A stretch of DNA of 64,000 nucleotides from the NCBI GenBank assembly GCA_014898425.1, contig RCSZ01000004.1:248001-312000 (forward strand). The letters are read 5' to 3'. Source of the DNA: Botryotinia globosa (Eukaryota; Ascomycota; Leotiomycetes; Helotiales; Sclerotiniaceae). The notes beneath the pieces were generated by a model. The model did not search any database, was not told the origin of the DNA, and was given only the letters and a program-made list of their open reading frames with translations. Shown here piece by piece: positions 11,669 through 24,502 of this stretch (its first letter is position 1; each line of letters opens with the position of its first letter). Position numbers and translations under genes: made by a program.

Positions 11669-13184
11669 AAGTGTTATTTGTAGTAATGATTGTTAAAAGT
11701 ACACCAAAGGAATATAAAACTATGGATCAAATACCTATTTAGTACAATATTTATAACTTACTTTGTATTTATGATATTATCCTATAATCTTCGCTTTATC
11801 AATAAATTGTATGTAAATTGTCGATATCAAAAGTATCAATGAATGGCAGAACAAATCAAGTCAAGTCAAGTCAAGTCAAGTCAAGCCAAGTCAAAGCAAG
11901 GGATTCACGCCTCTTTATATACTCGAGTAACCTTAGCTTAGCAGTAATTACTTCGTAGACCGACAGAAAATCATATCCATCCATCATCTACTTTTCTTCC
12001 TTTATCAAAAACTCACTAAACCCCTAAGTGCAAGTATATCCCATCTTTCAAGTTCCAACTTCCAACTTCCCACCCAGCTGATCTCTTCCCAAGTTCCTTG
12101 ACTAACAGAAATTTCCCAAATCCAAGACCTTCCTGTCCGTCCTGCTTATACCTGCACTTAGGGGAACAAAATATTCCAAAACACATCCGTTGCTTTCCGT
12201 CCCTCGTCACCCCTTGCTTATAGGGTTCGAGTGAGGCGGAGATGATGATTTAGGGTGTACTTTAGTGGATACGCATCGTCTAGGTTTCTGCATGTACCTA
12301 GTCGTTCGGGGGTGAAGAGAGGATTGAGAGGGACCAAGATTCATTTGGATCCTATCATTGGGGCTTTGATATTCTAAGCATAATCGTTCTGAACTTGATT
12401 GGGTGAAATGGATGACATTGAGGAACTTGTCTTCCAAGGAAAGCATCTCGTTGGAGGGACAGGGGCAGGAAACATTTCTTTTTCTAACAGCGACGGTTTT
12501 GAGTGATTGAGTAGTTGAGTGATTGAGTGATTGAGTGATTGAGTGATTGAGTGATTGAGTGATTGAGTGATTGAGTGATTGAGTAGTTGAGTGATTGAGT
12601 ATGAGAGGTTAGATATGAGAGGTTAGATATGAGAGGTTAGATATGAGAGGTTAGATATGAGAGGTTAGATATGAGAGGTTAGATATACATACCATCAACA
12701 TCGGGTCATACTACACCATATACCTACATAGTAGATGCAAACACAAGTTTCTCTAAAGCCAAGAGATAATGATAGCGATGCAGAAGATTCAATTGATTTC
12801 ATGATATGAGATTTGGTAATTTGAATAACTGGCTGGTGACATTGGTGACATTGGTGACATTTGATAGGAAACCTTGAAAATGATTAATTTGATGTCATTC
12901 TTGCATTCTTCGAGTGCTCGTGTGATAAAAATGTCATGAGGTATTCAGATATTCAGATATTCAGATATTCAGGCATTCAGGCATTCAGGCATTCAGGCAT
13001 TCAGGCACCAGCACAATGCTCGGTCGGCTAAATACCGGCAACTACTCCCACCACACAAACACGTGGGCAGCTTCTTAGATTGTATGTACATGGTACACAT
13101 ATTGGATATCCCAAACTTTCCTTCTTTCTCACATCCTTTCCCTTTCTTCTTATCCCTTCTTATCCTCATGAACAACTCATCGTC
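11669..13184. other. Divergent promoter region between ornithine aminotransferase and GPI10
   Basis: No gene is supported. The stretch contains a CAAGT tract (about 11856-11890), a GAGTGATT octamer tract (about 12500-12600), six copies of a 14-bp unit GAGAGGTTAGATAT (about 12604-12687) and an ATTCAGGC/ATTCAGAT octamer tract (about 12946-13008). The last lies 180 bp before the GPI10 start. Confidence 0.6.
12500..12687. repeat. GAGTGATT octamer tract followed by 14-bp minisatellite
   Basis: About a dozen GAGTGATT octamers (two variants end GAGTAGTT) pass directly into six tandem GAGAGGTTAGATAT units. Confidence 0.9.
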
Positions 13185-15805
13185 ATGTCCAATCCAATCC
13201 CAACCTCTACGAAGGAGGTAAAATCATCTTCACCACCTACAATACCATCACCTCCTCCTCATTACCTCAACCACAACCTCTCAAATTCAGATATTCAAGA
13301 AAATGGTCTTCACGCTCTAGTAAACATTCAAACCGCCAAAGATATTTGGACCTTCCTTCTGGTATTTAGAATTTTTAATTCTTTTCTCGTCAAAACTTTC
13401 TTTCAACCAGATGAATATTTTCAAGCTTTAGAACCAGCTTGGGAACTGGCTTTTGGAGAGGGGAATGGTGCTTGGATTACTTGGGTAGGTGATTTTTGAA
13501 TTTGTTATATGTTGGTTCTTTTGCGTTTTATCGAACAAGGAAAATATGAATGGTTATGAGAAACGAAGAGGGGAAAGGAATATAGACTATGGTAGTGGCT
13601 TTACTGGTGGAAGAGGGGGAAAGGGAGAAAGAACCGGGAAAAGTTTCCTGTTGTAGTTTCTTGATATGCCAGTTCCAAATATTCGGCCTCCACGGCAGTG
13701 GCCCCCCGGGAGGGCCAGCGGAGCGTCATATACATATCTTTTTTCACCTCATTCCATATAATACCAGTTCAAATCAATTGACTGTTTCTCCTTTATGGGG
13801 GCAAGCCCCCAAACCCCCATAGCTCGCTGCGCTCGATAATAGAGACTAATCAGATTAACCAGGAATGGCATTATCAATTACGATCTTCATTACATCCAAC
13901 TCTTTTTGCTGCTGCATATTATTTAATAGATAAACCTATGGAATTTGTTAATTTCTTTCCTCAATTTAGAGCTGAAGTTTTAGCTGTGTTGCCAAATATT
14001 ATTCAAGCTATACTTGCCGCAGCTTGTGATTATTATACTTGGAAAATGGCAGAGAAAATGTATGGATTGGGTAGTAGAACTGGCTATGTTACTGTATGTT
14101 TACATTTTGAATATTTAGAGGAATTGAAAACTAATTTTGCTCAGCTTCTCATGAGTGTATTTAGTCCTTGGAATTGGTTTTGTTCAACAAGGACTTTTTC
14201 AAATTCTTTGGAAACTAGTCTAACAATTACTGCTTTGCATTTTTGGCCTTGGGATATGGCAATTAATTCTGGAGAGAAAATTAAAAAGGGAACGAAAGAA
14301 GCATCAACCGCGCCTATATCTAGAGGTGTTTTCAAAACAACGGAATCAGTAAACCAGTAAGACTTCTGGAGTTCTGTATTTAAGATTCATCATCTAACTA
14401 CAATAGTCTTCGATACTCCCTTCTTCTTGCGGGTATTGCTTGCATTCTTAGACCAACCAATCTTTTAATATGGTTTTGTGTCATAATGCCAATCATTATG
14501 TCCCTCATACCTGGAGTATCTCCAAAAACAACTAAATCACCTATCCCGAGAGATTACATGATTCTCCTTAGAGAAGCCATCTTATGTGGTTCGATCATCC
14601 TCATCATCTCAGCTATTTCCGATCGTCTTTACTTTGGAGAATGGACATTTCCACCATATCAATGGCTTCATTTCAATATCTCTCAAAATCTAGCCATCTT
14701 TTACGGCAAAAATGATTGGCATTATTTCTTCTCCCAAGGTCTACCACTTTTACTACTCACTTATCTTCCATTCACGATTCTTTCGACATTCAAGACCTAC
14801 ACACCATCCACAACACCAAATCCAGAATTCACCTCCAACCTCCAAACAATTCTAACGCAACTCACCGGTGTGATGATCTTGGTCTTAAGTACAATCTCTC
14901 ATAAAGAAGTTCGATTCATCTATCCACTTCTACCTATTCTTCTCCTCCTAACCGCACCATCAATCACATCATTCTTCACACGCGAAACTCAAATCCCCAC
15001 AAGCAATCCCTCGAAATCGAAAATCGAAACCAAAACAACCCGCAAACCTCTCTTAACCATTCTCATTCTCCTCAATATAGCCCTGGCAGCTTACACAACA
15101 ACAATCCATCAATCCGCCGTCATATCCGTAACTTCATTCATCCGCCACAGATACGAAACGGAAATGCTGGATGCGCAAGGAATCCCTCTGCATTCTCCAG
15201 ATGCATTCACATATCTAAAACATTACCCCGCTTCATTCGATGAAAACGCGCCTCCTTCGCTTAACATCAACTACGATATCAAAAAAGAAGAAAACTCCCA
15301 ATATGCCCAAAAAATGATGGGGTCATCCAAAAACCCAGATTGGGACGACCAAGAAAAAGGCGACGCCGCGAAACCGTTCGTGGGATTCCTCATGCCCTGT
15401 CATAGCACGCCGTGGAGAAGTCAATTGGTGTATAGCGGATTGGGCGCTTGGGCGCTAGGGTGCGAACCCCCTGTGCATCTAGAGGGTGCGGAGAGAGAGC
15501 GGTATAGAGATGAGGCGGATAGGTTTTATGATGAACCGGGGAGGTTTTTGAGGGAGGTGATGCTGGTGGATGGGGAGGGAGTGGGGGTGGGGGGTACGAA
15601 GAAAGTGTGGCCGAGGTATATAGTGGGGTTTGAGGGGGTGGAGAAGGTTGTTAGGGAGTTTTATGAGGGAGAGGAAGCAGGAGCGGGAGAGGGAGAAGGA
15701 GCGGGGAAAGGAAAGAAAATGAGGGAGATTTGGAGGAAGAGAAATACCCATTGGATTGATGATTGGAGGAGGAGTGGGGATGTAGTGGTTTGGGAATTTG
15801 TATAG
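13185..15805 (+). CDS. gpi10: GPI mannosyltransferase 3 (GPI10/PIG-B)
   Basis: GT22-family ER mannosyltransferase that adds the third mannose to the GPI anchor precursor, using dolichol-phosphate-mannose in the ER lumen. Four exons: 13185-13484, 13863-14093, 14145-14356 and 14407-15805, giving 713 aa. The family signature QPDEYFQ lies at residues 74-80, [18 protein letters not shown] in exon 3 and [10 protein letters not shown] in exon 4. Many hydrophobic segments follow, then a luminal region ending in [17 protein letters not shown]. The first intron is unusually long at 378 nt and carries the hairpin element; the other two are 51 and 50 nt. The third junction uses a GTAAGA donor in phase 2. 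The upstream in-frame ATG at 13080 would add 35 residues without homology features, so I prefer 13185. The gene is convergent with dolichol kinase. Confidence 0.92.
13709..13835 (+). repeat. GC-rich hairpin element inside intron 1 of GPI10
   Basis: The 21-nt block (13709-13729) is identical to the reverse complement of 10785-10805. The 41-nt block (13795-13835) differs from the reverse complement of 10731-10771 at two positions. The blocks are 65 nt apart here. The left side has an extra palindrome, GGCCCCCCGGGAGGGCC (13700-13716). The intron's acceptor lies 27 nt downstream of the second block. Confidence 0.8.
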
Positions 15806-16664
15806 GGAATTTGTGTAGGGGGTTTGTGGGATGATTTTGTTGACGAGGATATTGATATGAGATGAAAGGTACAAGGTACGGGGTATCGAGAAAAGAGAGT
15901 AATAAATTTGATAATGAACGATGATTGAGGGATATTGATGTTGATGTTGATGTTAATATTGATATTGATATTGATATATTTCATGTAATATATTACTATA
16001 TTCTTTTCTCAAAATCGCATCTCTTTCTCTCTCTTTCTCTCTCTTTCTCTTCTCTTTCTCATTCTCTTCCCTTTCTCATTCTCTTCCCTTTCTCATCTAT
16101 CTATAAATCTCTATATCTAAGTAAACAAATAGATAATTAATATATTAATATTAAATCATATTAAATCATATTAAATCATATTAAATCATATTAAATCATA
16201 TTAAATCATATTAAATCATATTAAATCATATTAAATCATATTGAACTAAATCATATTAAATCATATTATACCAAATCATATCATCTAATATATATTTCAT
16301 ACTCTTCTATCCTTCTACTCTACTCTCATCTTCTCTTCTCTTCTCTTCTCATACTCTCATTTTCTTAACCCCATATATCTTTCACTCTAATTCCCTTCAC
16401 CCTACCCCGCAGATCCTCTATCCTCTACGCATATAGGCATCTACCCCATCATCCATCCGCCCATCCCTCTCAAGCCCTCTTCTATCCCCAAACCTCAAAT
16501 TCCCAAATCCAAAATGCTAAATCCCACACCCAAGAAACCTTTTTTTCTATCCCTCATTTCAATCCACTCATCTCATTTTCCTAGGCACATTACTCGTTGA
16601 TCTCTCCCAGTTTTCCAATCCTCACCTCCACCTCCACAAATTGTAGCCCCCAAACTTACTAAAG
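15806..16664. other. Convergent intergenic region between GPI10 and dolichol kinase
   Basis: No gene is seen. It contains GATATT/GATGTT repeats (about 15940-15977), CTCTTT-rich sequence (about 16020-16095) and the ATTAAATCAT decamer tract listed separately. Confidence 0.7.
16147..16275. repeat. Decanucleotide minisatellite ATTAAATCAT
   Basis: About ten near-perfect ATTAAATCAT units are followed by diverged copies with ATTGAACTAA and ATTATACCAA variants. Confidence 0.9.
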
Positions 16665-19600
16665 CTAAATCCCCAACCCCTTAACACAACACCAAAGCAC
16701 CACCGGCACAACCACATTATCATTCCCCCCGGTGAGAACCGCCTCAGTCAGACTCGCCACCCCCGCCGCCACAATGCTTTTCCCCACCGTAACAATCCAT
16801 CCATCTCCTCCCTCCATCTCTCCCTCCCATCCACCTCCTCTAACCCACCCCTTTGCCGCCACCAACGCCACCGCAACGACAACCATAAACGCCATGCTCC
16901 CTTCTAAACTCTTTCCTCCTCCCCAATACCATTTCCTCTTCCCACACCTTCTCCCCACCAGACTCGCTGCCGCGTCACCCAATCCTACACATATAACTCC
17001 TGCCACCATCGCAATTTCCCTCTGCCTCTGTGGGATTTCCCATCCTTTCCACGGATCCCCTATTTCCCCCTCAAAAGACCCAGAAGACAAAACCGTCTCA
17101 GAGGCAACTCCAGATCCCGAAGCAGAATCAAGCACTCCCGTCGAAGGATAAGAAGAAGAAGAAGAAGAAGAAGACGACAAACTCCCCAAACTCAACCACA
17201 AAGGCACCGCACATCCCACCCCCAGGAAAATATGACTAACAACCACTGGTCCCTTCAAATCCCTACCATCCACATACGGCGTTAAGAATTTCGCCAACGC
17301 CCTACTAATCGGTGGTAACTGACTTGCTCTCAGGAGATCCAGCAGTAAAAATACACCCAACACCAACGCCATAGCCAACGCGCAATAATTCGGATCCACG
17401 AATGTCGACGGCAAGAGAATGAAAACCATCATGAAATGAAAAACTTTTCTCCTCGTATCCACCTCATATATTTTCGAAAGATGGAACACAATCGCGAGGC
17501 CTGTAATTATAATGAGAAGCCAGTAGCCCAACAGTATAAGTCGTGTATTCGCCACGCCGAAATCCTGAGTGCGAATACGTTCCACCCATCCCCATTCCGC
17601 ACAAATCTTTACTCGTTCATGTAACTCTAAATCATCTGAAGCATGAGTACGAGAAGGTAACGGAATCCATCTCTGCAAATTCGCTTTCACAACCTCGAAT
17701 CGAAACTGTGGTAAATCTCCAAACATATATCCCAGTGCCCATCCCACAGGTTCATAACCTTGCAATGCTTTTCTGCCTACGTATTCTCTGATACCCACTA
17801 GGACAATAACGAGGATACATATATATACGTAAATAGCACATGCCCATTTCCGAATCGTAGCTTGTTTATATGTTAACTTGGAAAAGGACTGAAGACTAAT
17901 AGAAGCCGATCTTTTCTTCCGACCCGAAGGTGTTCTAGTTTTTAATCTTGAAGGACTAGATCCTGGCAGAGTATTTCTTCTCGAAATACCTGAAATCTCT
18001 CCATCTAAGAGAGAAAATTCCGAAGAAAGTACTTTTCTATCCTTTCCCTGTGAATAATGACGATGAAGTTCATCATCGCTCGTGTCACTGACAAACCTAT
18101 CTTTAGCAAAAACACTCAACGTATTTGTACCAAATGATAAAGACCTTCTGCTGAATCTGAACCCAGAATTTGTCGGATCAGGTCTTCTGAATCTCCAGGT
18201 AGGGACTCGAGCTAATGCAACACCCCATCTAAGAACATGTGTACAAGTAATCAGAATCCCTATACCACCACCCCAAAGAAGTGCTTTGAGAATTACCGCT
18301 TGAGGAGATGATGCTCTGAGTAGTAAACTGATAAGAGCAGTTGATAACAATTGTAGTTCAGCTGCTAGGAGACTTGTAGTTGTGAGGTAATAAAGTGTAG
18401 TACATAAGGCTTGGTGAAGTGGTGGTATCAAAACCAGAACCTCAGGATTCAGAGGTAATGACTCTCTACTCAAGAACGGAGCTCTGGTCAATGTTGTCGT
18501 AAATAATGGCATGCATGCCAATACCCAATGTAACATATCTCTCCCCTCAAGACCTCCAATAGCAGGTATTAATTTCTTCGGTAATGTGGATATTGCAAGT
18601 ATCATACTTGGTAATAGACCACCAGGATCACTGACTGAAAGTAAAATCGAAACGAGCATTGTTATGGTAGGAGGATATAATAAAGGAGCAGGATCAAACG
18701 TTGCAGGTATAGTAAGAGGGAATGGCGAATTCCATGGCGTTCGCGAGCTTAGATGTCGTAATAGTCGAAGTGGATATAAAGCTATTAAACCACTTATAAT
18801 AAGAATTTGACAACCAAGTTCTTCATAGTCAGTATAGTTTCTGAAAGTCTGGAGATAAAAGCATACCATTCTTCCACAAATATAGTGTTTCCTCAACTCC
18901 TTGACTCCGATATATTACACCCCCAACAAAAATTAATAAACACGCCTCAGTCGTCCTCCTCACAATTTCAACCTTCCTTCTCTGTTTAAACTTCTCAATT
19001 AATTTCCTCTGTTCCTCCCCCGTAAGTATCTTCGAAGTCGGCACTGTAGATCTAATCCTCCCATTTTCCTTCCAACGTATTTCATCATCCAAAATCGCCG
19101 GACTCAACAATGGACTAGGCGTACTTGACATACTACCATTTGCACCTCTCAATCCTTTATGTGGTTTTATCCTCGGAGCAGGCAGACCTTTGAGAAAATG
19201 TTCATCATCTGCTTCAGTCCCACTATCGCTATTCGTATATTCGATATACCCATTTGACGATCCATCGACTGTTACCCTAACACCATTATACAATTCATCG
19301 TCTGTGTTTTGTGCCGAACGTAGAGGTGATGGCGAGACGGGAGCTCCAGAAGAAGAAGTTCTCGTTCGAGAGCTAGAAGATCTGAGGTTGAAAGAGGGTT
19401 TAAAAAAACGCGGTTTCGAGGCAGACACTCGGGAAGTCCATTCTTCTCCCCTCGAATTCCCAACAACCGGATTCCTCTCACTCCTTTCGCTCCCAAACGG
19501 GATCTCCTCATGTCGTTTATGGTATGGATGTGGACTTCTTTCCAGTATCGGCGCCTTCTCTCCTATCAAATTATCCCTCGTCTCCCCTCTTCGTGTAGCT

Positions 19601-19761
19601 TCCTCTCTCAATTTCTGCGCATGCGATTGTTGGGTGTGCGATTGCGATTGCTGCATAGTCGATGGCATCTGTTGTGTCTGCATCTGTAACTGTATCCGGG
19701 ATCCCGAGTCCTCCCGCATCGCAGCCTTCAGCCCCAAATCCAAATCTACCCTTTCCTCCAT
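16665..19761 (-). CDS. sec59: Dolichol kinase (SEC59/DOLK)
   Basis: CTP-dependent kinase of the ER membrane that phosphorylates dolichol, supplying dolichyl phosphate for N-glycosylation, O-mannosylation and GPI synthesis. Exons 19761-18867 and 18820-16665, joined by a 46-nt intron (GTATGC donor, CTGAC six bases before the acceptor), give 1016 aa. The C-terminal half is polytopic. It contains the conserved RKVFHFMMV segment and, at about residues 911-930, GLGDAAASLVGRRCGKRKWY, the CTP-binding/catalytic region of the family. The first 270 residues are Ser/Arg-rich and probably disordered, ending in a basic helix before the first membrane segment. This makes the protein longer than yeast Sec59, an extension I believe is common in filamentous fungi. 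A short Ser run (plus-strand 17150-17174) is encoded by a trinucleotide repeat. Confidence 0.9.
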
Positions 19762-21132
19762 TAATATGATCCCTCACTATGAATCTCAACTCAATTCTCC
19801 CATTAATTCATTACTCTCTTGCCGACCAGACCTCGATTACAATCCACTCTCAAAGTCTTATTGTCTCAGAAATCTCGAGAATTAAATGGGCGCAAAATAG
19901 AAAGGACAATTATGGTTGAATATTGAAGATTAAAGGAGAATGTATCAAACTACCTAGTAATCCGTGGCATGAAAAATCTCATGATTACATTACATTACGA
20001 AAGCTATTCACATGCCAGATCTTTGAATCATCACTCCCCACGTAACCAATCCACAATCCAAAGCCACAATCCACGAGGCTCCCAATCTGCTAGCGGCCGC
20101 TTCAACGTCCATTTTCTATAAATAGTAGGGAGAGTAACATAAGGCTGATATTAGATGTAGATCATTGATTTTTTGGACTGTTTGACCCATTGGATGATTG
20201 AATGTTGAGATAACATATGGGTACTTTGACACTCATTATTGTTCGAGGTTGAATATAGTAATAAGAATGGTATTATCACATTGCTACTTGAGAAGAATTC
20301 ACAATGAATCATAATCAATTAGATGAAATCTTTAATGACAGAATTCTGCTAATTTGCCCATCCGAGATCAAATCACGCTGATCAGGGCCGAGAGAATCAT
20401 GAGTTTGCGATGCACATATGTGCTTGGTAGTATAATATATGTATGTATCATGCTAATAAGTAAGTCCAGGAAGCAAGCCCACCAATCCGTTCCACACCGT
20501 GCCGTTCATCAACGCATAATCGCAAATATCTTGATTATATCTCGTTTGATCTTCTATACTTTCATTGTTTCCTCTCACTGAATGGCATTTCGTGGACCGA
20601 AAGAAGCTCCATTTCACAATCGTTCAATGTGCCATCCCGTACCATCTGCAACGGGAACTGAAGATATAAGAATGAACAAGCGAAGGGAAAAAGTAACCGG
20701 AGAAAATCAATGGCTCGTATCCATATGCCGCTCAAACGCCCCATCCCCAACTATACGTTTCTTGTGATGCCCAATTCACCATGTCATTAAAAATCAATCG
20801 AGTATAAACCAGCCTCTAAGACGCCACCGCATGGTATGCATCCATGAAACCTCATAATCCTTATATGCATCCACCGACCCCTGCCATAATCGCAAATGAT
20901 AAACTCCTGATTGTAGCCATTTTTCATTATAGGGGTATTGCGCTTCCCTTTGCGCCAACATTTTTCAAAAAGAAAGCTGAAAGAAATAAAATAGATTGTA
21001 ACAGGAAATAAAAATTGAATGAGAATGTTTTCCCAAGGTGCTCTTTCAAAAGTGCCATCCATACGTGTTGCATGTGATAGAATGGCTTGCTTGTCCAGAA
21101 TAAAGATTTTTTGTCCCTCGGAGAATATTAGC
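19762..21132. other. Intergenic region upstream of dolichol kinase
   Basis: No gene is supported in these 1.4 kb. It should hold the dolichol kinase promoter (19762 onward) and the 3' flank of the F-box gene. Open frames on both strands are short and overlap each other. A NotI site (GCGGCCGC) at 20093 is the only distinctive short sequence I noticed. Confidence 0.5.
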
Positions 21133-24100
21133 TCAATTACCTTGAGGTTGAGTTCCCGTGATAATCGAGGAGATAGCCATGGCACTTCGTGAAGTTGAAG
21201 ATGATCCAGGGTTTGATGAATTGGACGAGGTGCCATTATTCTGGTAAACTTGATTCGATGAATTGACAGGAGCAACGTTATTTTGGGAGGCGTAACCCAA
21301 GTGAGGGGGAGGCAAGAGGGACGAAACATTATTGCATTGAGTAAGATGGTTCAAAGAGCCGGAATTAATAGCATTATTGTAGTTAGAGTGGCCAGAGAAG
21401 TCGCTCGGAGAGTTGACAGAAGAGACACTATTACTCAGAGACATTTGATTTGGATTTGCGTAAGGGTTCATCTTGAAAAAGTCTTCTGGTGAACTGACAT
21501 TCGCGCCATTCATGTTCTGAGATCGAGAGGCCATTGGATTGGCAGCAAAGTTGTTATTGCTGTAAGAAGCACTTTTCATGAAATCGCCATTGTTGTTTTG
21601 AGTGCTGCGAGAATGATTACTCAACAGACCCATGGAGGAATTCTTCATGTTTTGAGAGCGAGGAGCCATGGAATGGGCGAGATTATTACTTGCGCTGTAT
21701 GAACCACTGTTCGATGAACCCATGAAAGAGTTGTTACCGTTTTGAGGAAGCGGAGTCATTGAAATATTGCGGGAAGTAGTGCTCGATGAACCCATGTTAT
21801 TGTTGTTCTGAGATAGGATTGACATTGTACTGGCAGGAAGCCCATTGTTTCCATAAGCGGGGTTAGAGGATATCATGGGATTATGATTCTGAGCAAGAGA
21901 GTTCATTGAGCTGGTAGGAAAACCGTTATTGCTGCGAGAAGGCACGCTCGCTGAGCTCATCAAAGAACCATTATTGATTCCAGAGAGACGGGCCAATGAA
22001 TTAGTAGAAAAGCCATTGTTGTGAGAAATGTTGCTCAATGAACTGGCAGAAGAGCCGTTATTGTTATGAGAAGTGTTGAGCAAAGAGTCATTGGGGAGCG
22101 GAAGGCCACCGGGAAACGTCATTGTCGGATTGTTCAATGGTCGTAAAGCTGTAGCCACGGCGCTCTTGCCAGAATCAAATGAACCAGCGTGGATCATTGC
22201 AAGAGACGACCTATTGCTAGTGATTGGTGTTGGGATTTGATATCTTTCCAGTTGACTTTGTGTGTTGTGTTGCAGCCCTTGATTGCCAATTTGTCGAAGG
22301 GCATCGTTGGCTTGCTCAAAGTGTTCGAGATCTTGCCCAGTCACTTGAAAGTCTTCGTCCAAATTACCCCGGCTTGGTACGTCTTTTGCAGAAACGATGA
22401 CTTGTTGATCATTCTTTCTCGACTGCTCTTGCTGGTAGACTTCTTGAATCTTCGGCTTCAATGCTCTCCAACCTCGTTCTGAGCCACCGTCTCTGAAAAT
22501 TCGGACGGCGGCTTTGAATGGCTTGGTGTTGATGATGAAGTCCTCTGGAATATCTGGGAGATCTCGCTTTGCAAATGTGAGGAAGAGGATTCTCCGGCTT
22601 TCGCGATTAGCATCATTCGGCTTGCGACCCTTTGCTCTTTTCTCACGGACTGCTGCTTCGATCTGTAAAACGAGTTGCATGACCTTTGCGTTCTCGGCTT
22701 TCTTGGCTTCGAAGAAGACATCACGATCTTCTTCCAACTTCTCCATCTTCTCTTCCCAAATCTGGCGGGCGGTGGCTTTCTGGGCATCATTATGGGTAGG
22801 ATCCTCACGATATGGATCGGGTGTGAGTGCTTCATATTCCTTTATGATGTTTTCGACATCGGCAATCAAGTAGTATTTGTATAGTCTGTGCGTCGACGTT
22901 TGAATTGCTCCAGGGTCTCCTTCTTCGACGTAATCATGAGGTTTGCCAAACGAGTCGTACATGCTAACTGGAATGCACGCCAACAGTCTGTCAATGACAG
23001 GCAAGGAATAATTGTGTTGACGATGTTTTTGGATACGATCTTCTCTCTCGATCTTTCCCTTCCAACAGTTGAGACACCACCTCTTTTTCCAAGCCCAATG
23101 TGTTCTGCTAGCATCTTTGTTCTTACAACCAGGCTCCATGCAACCTTTCCCTCCGAGAAGATCCACATATTGCATTGCTGATAGCCCTGGAATTTCATCA
23201 GGCAAATTGTAACCATAGTTTTCCCTGCGGCAATTTATATGGATAGACTTCAGGTCTCTAACCCATCTGCACCAGTTGCGGCAGATGGTACGAGCTTTTC
23301 GGAGAAATATAGGAGGGCAAAATTCGAGAATGCGGATTACAACGTCGGCTGGTATCTCAAGGTCTTTCTTCTTTACCTTCACACAACAGTTAGATCTATT
23401 GACATATGTATAAGTGAGTGGGCACACTTACTACCTCCAATTTATTTGTCTTTTCGGCGTTTTCAGCCTTTCCAGCAATCTTCAATAGCCTTGCCTTCTT
23501 CGCGGCGGCCTTTTGCTCTTCTGTCTGTACCTTGCGCTTCCTCGGGTTGGTAGCTTTGGTCATTTCCAAGTCCATGGGTGTTTCTGACCGACTTTGTGTA
23601 CTCGAACGAGATTCTACAACAAGGAGGTTTTCAGTTTGTGGAAGTTTTTGCGCTGGGGCTAAAGTTGGTAAAGATGAACTGGATAAAACTGAATTGCTCG
23701 AACTCGTTCTTTCTAGATTAGGAATGGGGCCCTGTCCACCATAGCTTGAATAGGGTTGATTTGCGAAAGTTCGAGAATCTTTTTGCAATCGAGCAATCAT
23801 CTGCTGTTGAAAGTTGCTTCGATTGGCGGGGATTTGCGAGGCAAGGACTGAATCCGATCGGGAGAAAAGGTCGTCCATATTTTGGGGGTATTTAGTTGCA
23901 GGGTTATGTTGCTGAAGTTGAGGACGTAAAGGTTGATTCGAAGAGAGTGAATATGAACTATTGCTGGAGGAGTAAGTTTGTTGTTGAGTGTAGTTGTTGG
24001 TGTTCACTGCTCGTAATACATTGGAGAGCTGTGGGAGTTCGGTTTGACTTTGAGTGGCATTAAAGGAAGATTGTGGTCGATAACTGGAATTATTGAATGG

Positions 24101-24502
24101 TTGTTGTTGTATTGGATTTCCAGGACGAATGTGAGAGTTAAGATTGCTCGTAGTCAAGGGTGAGAAAGCCATTTGATTCATTTGACCACTCATTGCAGAC
24201 GGCTGAGAAGTGGAACTAATGATATTTCCAGAATATGGAAGCTGAATAACATTATTGTCTATCATCATGCCTGTGGGTGATTCTAGATCTCGCATGGTAA
24301 GAAGGGGATTATATGTCTCATCACCAGAAAGTATTTGCTGAGCTGGGAAACTAATATTGTGACCTTCGAATGAAACACGAAGAGACTTTAACAACACTCC
24401 CTTGACGACGTCTCGAGCGATACTGAGCGACTCTTTGAATGCAGCTGCGAGTTCGATATCCGTATCGCTCGATGCGAGAGATGATATAGGAGGAACACTC
24501 AT
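21133..24502 (-). CDS. F-box domain protein with long Asn/Ser-rich tail
   Basis: Two exons, 24502-23432 and 23376-21133, joined in phase 0 by a 55-nt intron (GTAAGT donor), give 1104 aa. Residues 1-340 are Gln/Asn/Ser-rich and end in a basic bipartite stretch (PRKRKVQTEEQKAAAKKAR) that could be a nuclear signal. Just after the junction comes an F-box-like motif (about 364-400, LEIPADVVIRILEFCPP). A Cys/Trp-rich segment follows (CMEPGCKNKDASRTHWAWKK then WCLNCW), possibly zinc-binding. Next is a charged helical region. The last 350 residues are very rich in Asn and Ser, with loosely repeated NNG-S units each ending in Met or Leu. F-box proteins recruit substrates to SCF ubiquitin ligases; the substrate is unknown. 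A further 3' exon is possible because the stop overlaps a GTAATT donor-like site. Confidence 0.75.

Noticed and set aside
11310..11696. Open frames over the GTTGTA tract on both strands (poly-Val and poly-Leu-Gln)
   Set aside because: They arise from the hexanucleotide repeat and the antisense of the ornithine aminotransferase start.
13080..13184. Upstream ATG extension of GPI10
   Set aside because: The added 35 residues are low-complexity and not part of the family; the ATG at 13185 fits better.
19190..19885. 231-codon plus-strand frame opposite dolichol kinase exon 1
   Set aside because: Antisense shadow of the Ser/Arg-rich exon.
20787..21329. 180-codon minus-strand frame overlapping the end of the F-box gene
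   Set aside because: It overlaps the F-box coding exon in another frame and shows no family features; I kept only the possibility of an extra 3' exon.
22458..22835. 125-codon frame inside the F-box gene
   Set aside because: Alternative-frame shadow; the F-box frame carries the recognisable sequence.
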